A DNA stretch of 31,643 nucleotides, from positions 1-31,643 of the forward strand of contig JBEVCD010000016.1 of the NCBI GenBank assembly GCA_040514265.1, in the 5' to 3' direction. Numbering within the stretch: the stretch's first letter is position 1; the number at the start of each line of letters is the position of its first letter. Shown piece by piece: positions 15,655 to 22,871 of this stretch. A program made the position numbers and the translations under genes. Origin of the DNA: WYZ-LMO2 sp040514265. GTDB taxonomy: Archaea; Halobacteriota; Archaeoglobi; Archaeoglobales; Archaeoglobaceae. The notes beneath the pieces are model-generated. The model was given only the letters and a program-made list of their open reading frames with translations, had not been told where the DNA came from and did not search any database.

Positions 15655-16317
15655 ATGAAGATCGTCCTTTCGCTTGGCGGCTCGATGCTCTCTTCGGTTG
15701 AGAGGATAAAGAGGTACGCCGAAGTGATAGACGAGGCTGCCAACGGCAAGAAGCTGTTCGTCGTCACCGGAGGTGGAAAACTCGCGAGGGAGCTGATAGA
15801 AGCGGCTAGAAGTCTCGGAGCGAGCGAAGTCGTTTGCGACAGAATAGGAATAGCTGTAACGAGGCTCAACGCCACGCTACTAGCTGTAGCTTCCAGAAAG
15901 GCGCCGAAGGTTGTTCCGGAGACTTTCGAAGAAGCCGAAGCTCTTTCGAAGCTCTACGACGTCGTAGTAATGGGCGGAACGTTTCCCGGGCACACCACCG
16001 ACGCAACTGCGGCGCTGCTTGCGGAGTACGTGGGAGCAGACGTTCTGCTCAACGCGACGTCGGTCGACGGCGTTTACTCCGAAGACCCAAAGACTTCGAG
16101 GGATGCGACGAGGTTTGACAGACTCACGCCGAGGCAACTCGTCGAAATAGTTTCCTCCGCAGCTGCGAGAGCTGGAGCCAACGTCGTCGTAGACCTGCTG
16201 GCAGCCAAAATAATAGAGAGAAGCGGGATAAAGACCATCGTCTTCCTCGGCGAACCCGAGAACCTCGCAAGAGTTCTGAGGGGGGAGGTCATCGGAACCG
16301 TCATAGAAGCTCCATGA
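15655..16317 (+). CDS. pyrH: UMP kinase
   Basis: 220-residue archaeal-type UMP kinase (amino acid kinase fold), phosphorylating UMP to UDP for pyrimidine nucleotide synthesis. Key segments are LSLGGSML at residues 5-12, the glycine-rich FVVTGGGKLAREL near 35-47, MGGTFPGHTTDATAALLAEY near 101-120 (UMP site), and LLNATSVDGVYSEDPK near 127-142 (ATP site). Length and sequence are typical of archaeal homologues, which lack the bacterial GTP effector site. A T-rich TATA-like element (TTAATTTTTTA, around 15625-15635) lies about 25 nt before the ATG. The 3' end overlaps the converging mptD gene by 17 nt. Confidence 0.96.
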   Translation: MKIVLSLGGSMLSSVERIKRYAEVIDEAANGKKLFVVTGGGKLARELIEAARSLGASEVVCDRIGIAVTRLNATLLAVASRKAPKVVPETFEEAEALSKLYDVVVMGGTFPGHTTDATAALLAEYVGADVLLNATSVDGVYSEDPKTSRDATRFDRLTPRQLVEIVSSAAARAGANVVVDLLAAKIIERSGIKTIVFLGEPENLARVLRGEVIGTVIEAP

Positions 16318-16618
16318 CTGGGTATTTAGCCTCCTCGTCCCACCTGAGCCGAGCCCTGACGGTGGCTTCGCCGACCTTTACCTCCACGTAGGCGTAGAGC
16401 ATGTCCGGGAGCAGAGACGTGTAGCCGAAAGCGGAATTCGCCTTTTTGGCGTCTATCTCAACCCTAACATCCACAACGTACGGCTGAAGCCTGACGCAGC
16501 TCTCTATAGCTCTCGCGAGTAACTCCGCGTTCTCCTCCGAAACCGGAGCTCCTACGAACTGGTGGAAGAGGGCTCCGAGCTTTATTCCAGCCTCAAAAGC
16601 CGCTCTCACCTCGTCCAT
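16301..16618 (-). CDS. mptD: Archaeal dihydroneopterin aldolase MptD (DUF372)
   Basis: 105 aa. The N-terminal AFEAGIKLGALFHQFVGAP and the later QPYVVDVRVEID and RLRWDEEAKYPVMEL match DUF372, shown in Methanocaldococcus to be MptD. That enzyme cleaves 7,8-dihydroneopterin to 6-hydroxymethyl-7,8-dihydropterin in the methanopterin pathway. Archaeoglobales use tetrahydromethanopterin, so the role fits. The ATG at 16618 overlaps the end of the archaetidylserine synthase gene by 26 nt. It has a TATA-like TGTTTTAAGC about 25 nt upstream, so it may have its own promoter as well as reading from the lipid genes. Confidence 0.8.
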   Translation of the reverse strand: MDEVRAAFEAGIKLGALFHQFVGAPVSEENAELLARAIESCVRLQPYVVDVRVEIDAKKANSAFGYTSLLPDMLYAYVEVKVGEATVRARLRWDEEAKYPVMELL

Positions 16619-17222
16619 AGAGGCGCTTCGCTACTGGGCTTAAAACATACGCTGCGGAAGCGAGGGCTGTCAGGGCAGGTTCCTTCAAAATCGCCGCAGC
16701 TGCAACGATTGCTCCAGCGATGAGGAGTGACCTCTTCAGCCTCGGATAAACGATGTCCGAAACCATAAGGATCGAGGTCACTGCAACGATAGCAGCCAGG
16801 AGCTTTGCGTCGACGTCGAGGAGGATCAGACTTGCCACCAGCAGAGCGTTAGGGAGAGTTGGAAGCCCGTAGAAGTCGGTGAAGTTCTCAACGTTGAAGC
16901 GCGCCAGTCGCAGCACGGCGAAGGCGAGCAGCAGGGCTGCGAGGGGGAAGAAGTGTGGTGAGAAGATCACAAGCATCGATGCAGGCAGCACGCCGAATGA
17001 TATCGCGTCGCCGAAGGAGTCGAGCTGCTTGCCTACTGCGCTCTTCTCGGTTTTCTCCGCCACCAAGCCGTCGACGCCGTCAACTAAGCTTGCCAGACAG
17101 AGCATCCTGAAAGCCTCGCCCACGTCGCCGTAGAGTAGCAAGTAGGTCACGCCGGAAAACCCCAGAAGGGCGTTGAGAACGCTCAGCGAGTCCGCGAGGC
17201 TAACGAGTCTGAATATTTTCAT
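16593..17222 (-). CDS. pssA: Archaetidylserine synthase (CDP-alcohol phosphatidyltransferase)
   Basis: 209 aa integral membrane protein with about six segments, predicted to transfer the CDP-archaeol head group to L-serine. The CDP-alcohol transferase motif spans about residues 48-72 (DGVDGLVAE ... GKQLDSFGDAISFGV): the four acidic residues are all present. The serine-enzyme marker LDSFGD.ISFGV.PA is also present. The motif is atypical: the Arg of DGxxAR is Glu, and seven rather than eight residues separate it from the Gly. The gene overlaps the upstream decarboxylase by 23 nt, forming an operon with it and artA. Confidence 0.88.
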   Translation of the reverse strand: MKIFRLVSLADSLSVLNALLGFSGVTYLLLYGDVGEAFRMLCLASLVDGVDGLVAEKTEKSAVGKQLDSFGDAISFGVLPASMLVIFSPHFFPLAALLLAFAVLRLARFNVENFTDFYGLPTLPNALLVASLILLDVDAKLLAAIVAVTSILMVSDIVYPRLKRSLLIAGAIVAAAAILKEPALTALASAAYVLSPVAKRLYGRGESGF

Positions 17223-17784
17223 ATACAGCCACCGTCTGACCGGCTTTGACCTTCTGACCCCTCCTGACGACGAACCTTACGCCTTCAGGCACTTCGAGCG
17301 TCACGCGCGAGCCGAAGCGTATCATCCCTATCCTCTGCCCCTTCTCGACTTTGTCCCCTTCTTTAACGTAACAGACTATCCTCCTCGCAAACATCCCCGC
17401 CACCTGCGTGACCCTGAACTCCCCGAACTCGCTTTCGATCGTTATCTCGTTCCTGCACTCGTTCCCCCTTATCAGAAAAGCCGGGAGCTTCCTGCCCGGA
17501 AAGAAGCTCACGCTCTTGACCACTCCGCTCACCGGGCTTCTGTTCACGTGACAGTCGAGCGGGGACATGAAGATGTCGATCCTGCGGCACGCGAGCCTTA
17601 TTATCTTTCCGTCCGCCGGAGAGACTATTCCCTCGCCTATCTCCCTCTCGGGGTCGCGGAAGAAGAAGGCTGTGAAGGCTGCGAACGCTACTAAGAACAG
17701 CGAGAGCGGGCTGAATAGAGGTGCGAGTAGCAGCGCAGCAGCGAGAGAGGCTGCGATTATCGGATACCCGCTGCGCTCGATCAT
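17200..17784 (-). CDS. asd: Archaetidylserine decarboxylase proenzyme (Psd family)
   Basis: 194 aa. Decarboxylates archaetidylserine to archaetidylethanolamine. It has two N-terminal membrane segments (about residues 8-42) and then family motifs FFRDPER, IVSPADGKI, FMSPLDCHVNRSPVSG and VAGMFARRIVCYVKEGD. The self-cleavage site is FGSRV near residue 158; cleavage at Gly-Ser gives the pyruvoyl cofactor from Ser. The short length is normal for archaeal type. It overlaps pssA and lies 19 bases after artA on the same strand. In haloarchaea the homologous PssA/PssD pair is needed for archaeosortase-dependent lipid anchoring, so the gene order makes sense. Confidence 0.93.
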   Translation of the reverse strand: MIERSGYPIIAASLAAALLLAPLFSPLSLFLVAFAAFTAFFFRDPEREIGEGIVSPADGKIIRLACRRIDIFMSPLDCHVNRSPVSGVVKSVSFFPGRKLPAFLIRGNECRNEITIESEFGEFRVTQVAGMFARRIVCYVKEGDKVEKGQRIGMIRFGSRVTLEVPEGVRFVVRRGQKVKAGQTVAVYENIQTR

Positions 17785-17803
17785 CGTCGCATCTAGTCCT
17801 GCG

Positions 17804-18538
17804 TCATCTAAAGATTGCCGTCAACTCGTCGACGAGTCTCGACACGGCGTCGAAGAGTTCCGGGAGGAGTTTGAAGACGCAGTAAGCTATCGCCACAAGC
17901 GCGATCGTTGCGAGCACCTTCGCGACGACGTGGTGGGCTACGTAAAAGCTGTTCTCCCCGAAGAGTGAGTAAGCGAAGGAGACGGTGACGAAGACGTTCC
18001 GCAGGAGGTTGAGGAGGTATATCGTCGGAACCGACGCCAAAAAAGCCTTCAACTTTCTCGAAGTTTCCGCTTTTATTCCGAGCGTTGCGCCGGAGAAGAG
18101 AGACATGCTCTCGATAGCCGTGCACGCGAGGATTATTTCTACGGCATGCCCGTTTAAGAGCACGTAGCTACCATCCCTCAGCATCGGAAAGCCGAGGGCG
18201 TTGCCTAAGGCTACTGTCAGCTCAGCAGTCGCCAGTATCAGCAGGTCGCCGAGGTGGGTGAATGCGAAGGGGAAGTAGACAGCCAGAGCCAGCGCCGAAA
18301 ACCGCGTCACCGGATACATCGACTCCCTGGCTGCGAAGGCTACGAGTGCAAAAACGAAGATCGCTGCGGAAAATATCGCGGTGTTGTAGTAATCCCCGCC
18401 AGCTAAGAAGTCCGGAACTTTCGCCGCACACGCCGCTGCCAGCAGGAGCCACGCAATACTTGCGACGAAGCTCTTGCGGGTTGCGAGGTAGAAGATCATC
18501 GCAGCCAGCGAGGCGAGCGCTATTTCCTCGGCTAACAT
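17804..18538 (-). CDS. artA: Archaeosortase A
   Basis: 244 aa with seven to eight membrane segments. The exosortase/archaeosortase triad is present: Cys139 in LACTAIESMSLF, Arg180 in YLLNLLRNVFVT, and His202/203 in FYVAHHVVAKV. Archaeosortase A processes surface proteins with a C-terminal PGF-CTERM signal and links them to a membrane lipid. No PGF-CTERM substrate lies in this window; they are normally scattered. GAGGTG stands 5 nt before the ATG at 18538. That signal overlaps the D box of the C/D sRNA immediately upstream, so artA mRNA probably begins with, or is processed from, the sRNA transcript. Confidence 0.9.
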   Translation of the reverse strand: MLAEEIALASLAAMIFYLATRKSFVASIAWLLLAAACAAKVPDFLAGGDYYNTAIFSAAIFVFALVAFAARESMYPVTRFSALALAVYFPFAFTHLGDLLILATAELTVALGNALGFPMLRDGSYVLLNGHAVEIILACTAIESMSLFSGATLGIKAETSRKLKAFLASVPTIYLLNLLRNVFVTVSFAYSLFGENSFYVAHHVVAKVLATIALVAIAYCVFKLLPELFDAVSRLVDELTAIFR

Positions 18539-18547
18539 AAAAGCACC

Positions 18548-18595
18548 TCAGCCTCTCCCCTATCATCACGGCTCAGATCGCCCATCAGTCATCAT
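18548..18595 (-). ncRNA. C/D box guide sRNA upstream of artA
   Basis: Read on the minus strand, every element of an archaeal C/D box sRNA is present: C box ATGATGA (18595-18589), 12-nt guide CTGATGGGCGAT, D' box CTGA (18576-18573), 3-nt spacer, C' box GTGATGA (18569-18563), 11-nt guide TAGGGGAGAGG, and D box CTGA (18551-18548). By the D+5 rule it would direct 2'-O-methylation of a C within AUCGCCCAUCAG (D' guide) and a U within CCUCUCCCCUA (D guide). I cannot place these targets. A TATA-like element at 18620-18628 is about 26 nt from the expected 5' end (~18598). Confidence 0.88.
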
Positions 18596-18618
18596 CGGCT
18601 TCGAAGCTCGGCGGTGAA

Positions 18619-18628
18619 GCTTAATTAC
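18619..18628. promoter_or_regulatory. Shared TATA element for lhr and the C/D sRNA
   Basis: GCTTAATTAC contains the self-complementary core TTAATTA-type sequence. It is about 26 nt before the ATG at 18650 (lhr, plus strand) and about 26 nt before the predicted 5' end of the minus-strand sRNA at ~18598. No other AT-rich element lies between them. Confidence 0.65.
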
Positions 18629-18649
18629 TCTTTCGCCCAAATTGATGCG

Positions 18650-21232
18650 ATGCAAAAACTGCTGGCGGCGCTGAAGGCTGCGGGAATCGAGGAACTCACA
18701 GCCATGCAGAGGAGAGCGAGAGAGCTGATACTGTCGGGAAGAGACGTTATAATCGTAGCTCCAACCGGAAGCGGTAAAACGGAGGCTGCAATAATTCCGA
18801 TCTTCGAAAAGCTGCTGCTTGAAGGTTCGAAGGGAATATCCGTCCTCTACATAACGCCGCTCAGAGCTCTGAACAGGGACATGATGCGCAGGCTCGTTCG
18901 GATAGCTAGACAGCTCGGACTCAGCGTGGATGTCCGCCACGGCGACACACCGGAAGGCAGGAGGCTGAAGCAGTCGAGGAACCCTCCGGACGTGATGATC
19001 ACGACGCCAGAGACGTTCCAGCTGCTCTTTCTCGGAAGGAGGCTGAGAGAGCATCTGAAGAACGTCCGGTTCGTCGTCGTCGACGAGGTTCACGAGCTCG
19101 CAGACAGCGAGCGCGGAGCTCAGCTTGCAGTCGCTCTGCAGAGGTTGAGGGAGTACGCGAAATTTCAGACGATAGCTCTGTCGGCGACCGTCAGCGACGC
19201 CAGAAAGGTGGCTGAGTTCTTCGGTATGGACGCCGAAGTCGTCAGTGAGCACGGGGGAAAGAAGTACGAGTTCAGAGTAGTCTCGGGCAGCTTGGAAGCC
19301 GTAAGGGACATAATAGAGTCCAGCAGGTCAACGCTGGTCTTCGTTAACACCAGGCAGACAGCCGAAGCCTTAGGAGTGGAATTAAAAAAGCTCTGCGCCG
19401 TCGAAGTGCACCACAGCAGCCTTTCGAGGGATGCAAGAATAGAGGCGGAGGAGAAGTTCGCGAGGGGCGAGCTGAAGGCGCTTATTTGCACTTCTTCGAT
19501 GGAACTCGGAATAGACATAGGTCACGTGGACGTCGTGGTCCAGTACAACAGTCCGAGACAGGTGGTCAGACTTTTGCAGCGCGTCGGGAGGAGTGGACAC
19601 GGGCTCGGAGACGTTTCGAGGGGATACGTGGTGGCTGACAACTTCGACGACATACTGGAGTCCGTGGCTATCATAGATCTAGCAGAAAAGGGATTTCTCG
19701 AAGAGCCGGAGTTCCACTACGGAAGCCTCGACGTTCTGGCAAACCAGATCTGCGCTCTGGCTATTGAGTACGGGAGGATAGAAGTCAGAAAAGCTTACGA
19801 AATAATAAGGCGAGCGAGACCGTTCAGGTTCCTGGGCTACGATGAGTTCGAGGAAGTCTGCAGATTCCTCGCGGAAGTTGGAAGAATATACTTCGACGGG
19901 CAGGAGATCGCAGCTAGAAGGAGGACGAGGAGCTACTTCTACGACAACATATCGATGATACCGGACGAGAAGCACTACAAGGTCGTGGACATCAGCAGCG
20001 GAAGGACGATAGGCGTTCTGGACGAGGGCTTCCTCTCCACGTTCAGCGGGGAAGTTTTCACGATGAAGGGAGAGCTCTGGAGGGTTCTGACCGTCGATGG
20101 AGATATCGTGAAGGTGGAGCCCTACAGCGGAGAGGGTGAGATACCCTCGTGGGTCGGTGAGGAGATACCGGTGCCCTTCGAGGTAGCCCAGCGCGTAGGG
20201 ATGCTGAGGAAGGAGCTGAGTGAGGGAAATTACGAGCTTCTCGAAAAGTTTGCGGACGAGAAGGCGATCGAAGAGGTCAGGAAGGTCATGGATGAGCAGA
20301 AGAGTTATCCGCTTCCCACGCACGAAGTGATCACGGTAGAGGGGGGAGAGAGCGTGGTGCTCAATGCCTGTTTCGGACACAAGGTGAACGAGGCGCTCGG
20401 CAGGATACTTGCACTCTTGCTCTCCCTCCGCTATTCGAGGAGCGTATCGGTAGAGGTCGACCCCTACAGAATAAGGCTGTTCCCAGCCAGGAGCGACGAC
20501 GTGGCGGAGGTCTTGAGGTCTCTACAGCCCGAGAGTGTGGAATCCCTCGCCGAGAGAGCTCTGATCGATACGAGGCTGTTTCAGTGGAAGGTCGTGAACG
20601 CTGCAAGGAAGTTCGGCGTCCTCGAAAAAGGGGACGACATCAGCAGGATAAACCTCAAAAACCTCGTCGCGAGGCTCAGAGGGACACCCGTCTACAGAGA
20701 GGCACTAAGGGAGGTATTTCTTGAGAAGATGGATCTGGAGAAGTTGAAGGAGATACTCGAAAACCTAGACGACTTCGAGCTCGTAATCAGCGAGAGGCTA
20801 AGCCCGATAAGCCTCGTGAGCAGACCTTCAGCAGCGGACATCCTGAGCGTGAGGCCGCAGGAGGCGATACTGAAGGCTTTCAAAGAGAGAATTCTCAGCG
20901 AGACCTGCGTCGTCAAGTGCCTCAACTGCGGCGCCAGTTATCGTGAAACTGTGGCGAACTTCAGCAGGTTTTCCTGCATAAAGTGCGGTTCGAGGATGAT
21001 AGCCGTCTACAACTCGAAGAGGAGTGAGCCGAGCAGGCGGGAGCTCGTCAGGATAGCGAACCTCGTGAGAAGCTACGGGATAAGAGCCGTTTACGCGATG
21101 AACACTTACGGAGTCGGCGCTGAAACTGCTGCTAGAATTCTGGCTAGATACTACGAGAACGACGACGAGTTCTTCAAAGCCCTCATGAGGGCTGAGAGGG
21201 AGTTCGTGAGGACGAGGAAGTTCTGGGACTGA
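18650..21232 (+). CDS. lhr: Lhr-type superfamily 2 DNA/RNA helicase
   Basis: 860 aa. All SF2 motifs are present: Walker A APTGSGKTEAA (about 36-46), Ia TPLRALNRD, II DEVHEL, III SATVSD, IV LVFVNTR, V TSSMELGIDIG and VI QRVGRSGHG. Lhr-specific winged-helix and C-terminal domains follow. Near the C-terminus is a four-cysteine zinc-like motif (CLNCG, then CIKCG after about 15 residues), and the protein ends with FVRTRKFW. Archaeal Lhr helicases act in DNA repair and RNA processing; the C-terminal cysteines and tail suggest the aLhr2 subgroup, an inference. The frame opens at GTG 18614, but the TATA distance supports ATG 18650 (leaderless). Both flanks carry minus-strand C/D sRNAs. Confidence 0.93.
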   Translation: MQKLLAALKAAGIEELTAMQRRARELILSGRDVIIVAPTGSGKTEAAIIPIFEKLLLEGSKGISVLYITPLRALNRDMMRRLVRIARQLGLSVDVRHGDTPEGRRLKQSRNPPDVMITTPETFQLLFLGRRLREHLKNVRFVVVDEVHELADSERGAQLAVALQRLREYAKFQTIALSATVSDARKVAEFFGMDAEVVSEHGGKKYEFRVVSGSLEAVRDIIESSRSTLVFVNTRQTAEALGVELKKLCAVEVHHSSLSRDARIEAEEKFARGELKALICTSSMELGIDIGHVDVVVQYNSPRQVVRLLQRVGRSGHGLGDVSRGYVVADNFDDILESVAIIDLAEKGFLEEPEFHYGSLDVLANQICALAIEYGRIEVRKAYEIIRRARPFRFLGYDEFEEVCRFLAEVGRIYFDGQEIAARRRTRSYFYDNISMIPDEKHYKVVDISSGRTIGVLDEGFLSTFSGEVFTMKGELWRVLTVDGDIVKVEPYSGEGEIPSWVGEEIPVPFEVAQRVGMLRKELSEGNYELLEKFADEKAIEEVRKVMDEQKSYPLPTHEVITVEGGESVVLNACFGHKVNEALGRILALLLSLRYSRSVSVEVDPYRIRLFPARSDDVAEVLRSLQPESVESLAERALIDTRLFQWKVVNAARKFGVLEKGDDISRINLKNLVARLRGTPVYREALREVFLEKMDLEKLKEILENLDDFELVISERLSPISLVSRPSAADILSVRPQEAILKAFKERILSETCVVKCLNCGASYRETVANFSRFSCIKCGSRMIAVYNSKRSEPSRRELVRIANLVRSYGIRAVYAMNTYGVGAETAARILARYYENDDEFFKALMRAEREFVRTRKFWD

Positions 21233-21280
21233 TCAGCTGCCAGGCCTTCATCACCGATCAGACAAGGCTGAACTCATCAC
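21233..21280 (-). ncRNA. C/D box guide sRNA between lhr and moaD-like gene
   Basis: On the minus strand: C box GTGATGA (21280-21274), 12-nt guide GTTCAGCCTTGT, D' box CTGA (21261-21258), 3-nt spacer, C' box GTGATGA (21254-21248), 11-nt guide AGGCCTGGCAG, and D box CTGA (21236-21233). The layout is identical in every spacing to the sRNA at 18548-18595. The D' guide can pair over 11 positions (10 Watson-Crick plus one G-U) with the archaeal 16S rRNA stretch GCAAGGCUGAA, predicting methylation at G902 (E. coli numbering). The D guide target is unknown. A TATA-like TTTTTATTC near 21304-21312 lies about 26 nt upstream of the 5' end. The gene abuts the lhr stop codon. Confidence 0.9.
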
Positions 21281-21289
21281 GGGCAAATG

Positions 21290-21313
21290 CTTTTAACTGG
21301 AGAGAATAAAAAT
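21290..21313. promoter_or_regulatory. Divergent promoters of moaD-like gene and C/D sRNA
   Basis: Two AT-rich elements lie here. TTTTAACT (21291-21298) is about 26 nt before the ATG at 21321. On the minus strand TTTTTATTC (about 21304-21312) is about 26 nt before the sRNA 5' end near 21282. The two promoters interleave, so the transcripts diverge from overlapping start regions. Confidence 0.55.
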
Positions 21314-21320
21314 CTTTTGG

Positions 21321-21587
21321 ATGAAAGTAAAGCTGAAGTTCTTCGCCACACTGCGGGAGAAGTTCGGGAAAGAGCTGGAAGTCGAATGCGACGGGACTCT
21401 GGAGGGAGCCTTCAGAGCGGCAGCCGAGAAAATCGGAGAGGATTTTCTCAGGGAAGTCTTCGACGATAGCGGAAAGCTGCGGGACGACAGGATAATACTC
21501 GTCAACGGCAGGAACGTGAAGGACGAGGAGCCGAAGCTTGAGGAGGGTGCAACTATAGCGATCTTTCCGCCGGTCGCGGGGGGATGA
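21321..21587 (+). CDS. MoaD/ThiS-type ubiquitin-like sulfur carrier (SAMP-like)
   Basis: 88 aa beta-grasp protein ending in the diglycine tail needed for adenylation by an E1-like enzyme (FPPVAGG). The N-terminal KLKFFATLREKFGKELEVE and the LVNGRNV loop are typical of MoaD. It probably carries sulfur for molybdopterin/tungstopterin synthesis, or acts as a ubiquitin-like modifier as SAMPs do in Haloferax; the two roles cannot be separated by sequence. It is transcribed from its own leaderless promoter. moaC lies almost 20 kb away in the window. Thirty bases downstream the UGM-like gene has its own TATA box, so the two need not be co-transcribed. Confidence 0.9.
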   Translation: MKVKLKFFATLREKFGKELEVECDGTLEGAFRAAAEKIGEDFLREVFDDSGKLRDDRIILVNGRNVKDEEPKLEEGATIAIFPPVAGG

Positions 21588-21617
21588 CGTTTTAAGCCGA
21601 CCGGCTCCTGCGACTTC

Positions 21618-22871
21618 GTGGATGTGGCGATAATCGGCGCTGGACTAGCTGGTCTTTCGGCAGCTCACTTCTTGCGGGAACACGATCTGCGAATTTTCGA
21701 GGCTACGGAAAGACCTGGAGGGCTTCTGAAGAGCGAAAAAGTTGAAGGCTACGTTTTCGACATCGGCGGTTCGCACATAATCTTCTCCCGCGATCCCGAG
21801 ACGCTGAGGGAGATGGTTTCGCTCTTCGACCACGTAAGCCATATCAGGAGGACACTGATACACTACAAAGGTCGACTCATCGAGTATCCGTTCGAGAACG
21901 GTATCTACGCTCTGCCGAAGAGGGAGAGGTTCGAAATTCTGAGGGACTTCGTCCAGAACATGATGAGCAAGAAGGGTAAGCCCGCAAACCTGCTCGACTG
22001 GTTCCTCTACGTTTTCGGCGAGAGGATAACCGAGAGCTACCTGAAGCCCTACAACGAGAAGATCTGGAAAAGGGATCTGAGAGAAATAAGGCTCGATTGG
22101 GTGGACAGAGTCCCCAACCCGCCGATCGACGATGTACTGCGCGCAGCCGTGGGAATTAGAACTCACGGCTACACGCACCAGCTGAGGTTCTTCTACCCGC
22201 TCGAAGGCGGTATAGAAACTTTCGCGAGAAGTTTGGCGGATGGAAAGAACATTACCTGCAACGAGAGGGCGAAGATACGCTTCGAAGACGGAAAACCCGT
22301 CGTGAGCGGAGAGGTCTTCGACGTCGCCGTATACACTGCGCCGCTGAGCGAGGTTCCGGAGCTCGTGGAGGGGGGGAGGGAGGTCAGGAGGGATGCCGAC
22401 AAGCTCGACTACAACTCCCTCACGGTCGTCGGGATAGGGTGTAAGGGTAGGCTGCCGAACTTTCACTGGCTCTACGTCCCGGACGAGGACATCGTATTCC
22501 ACAGGCTCGCGAATCTGAGCAACTACAGCCCTTACATGTCTCCGGAAGGGAGGATTTCGCTGATAGCGGAAATCTCGCACGTCGGAGAGATCAGAGGCGC
22601 AGAAAGCGAGGTTGCAGAGGGCATCGAGAAACTGGGTTTCGATGTGGAGATCGAGGTAATTCGATCCTGGACCTGGAAGTATGCTTACGTAGTCTTTACC
22701 GGCGATTCAGCGGAAGCGGCTGAGAGAATCCGGAGATTCCTGCTTTCGCGCCGCTGCATACCGTTCGGACGTTTCGGTTACTGGGACTACTTAAACATGG
22801 ACGGCGTCTGGAAGGCTGCGAGGGGTCTGCGTGAGAGCGTTGGTCGTTATACTCAACAAAGACAACGCTGA
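21618..22871 (+). CDS. FAD-dependent UDP-galactopyranose mutase-like/amine oxidase-like protein
   Basis: 417 aa. The N-terminal VAIIGAGLAGLSAAHFL followed by EATERPGGLLKSE is a Rossmann FAD-binding site with the second GG motif. The stretch DIGGSHIIFSRD, then IEYPFENGIYALP and YLKPYNEKIWKRD, resembles UDP-galactopyranose mutases and related COG1232 flavoproteins that act on nucleotide sugars or pigments. The start is GTG 21618, about 26 nt after the TATA-like GTTTTAAG (around 21589-21596). It overlaps the following glycosyltransferase by 41 nt, so a role in building a cell-surface glycan or glycolipid is likely. The exact substrate is unknown. Confidence 0.82.
   Translation: MDVAIIGAGLAGLSAAHFLREHDLRIFEATERPGGLLKSEKVEGYVFDIGGSHIIFSRDPETLREMVSLFDHVSHIRRTLIHYKGRLIEYPFENGIYALPKRERFEILRDFVQNMMSKKGKPANLLDWFLYVFGERITESYLKPYNEKIWKRDLREIRLDWVDRVPNPPIDDVLRAAVGIRTHGYTHQLRFFYPLEGGIETFARSLADGKNITCNERAKIRFEDGKPVVSGEVFDVAVYTAPLSEVPELVEGGREVRRDADKLDYNSLTVVGIGCKGRLPNFHWLYVPDEDIVFHRLANLSNYSPYMSPEGRISLIAEISHVGEIRGAESEVAEGIEKLGFDVEIEVIRSWTWKYAYVVFTGDSAEAAERIRRFLLSRRCIPFGRFGYWDYLNMDGVWKAARGLRESVGRYTQQRQR

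Noticed and set aside
18614..18649. GTG start for the Lhr helicase
   Set aside because: The extra 12 codons would lie over the TATA element. The ATG at 18650 is at the correct leaderless distance.
19679..20380. 233-codon minus-strand frame within lhr
   Set aside because: It is antisense to conserved helicase domains, with no promoter or ribosome-binding signal and no recognisable protein features.
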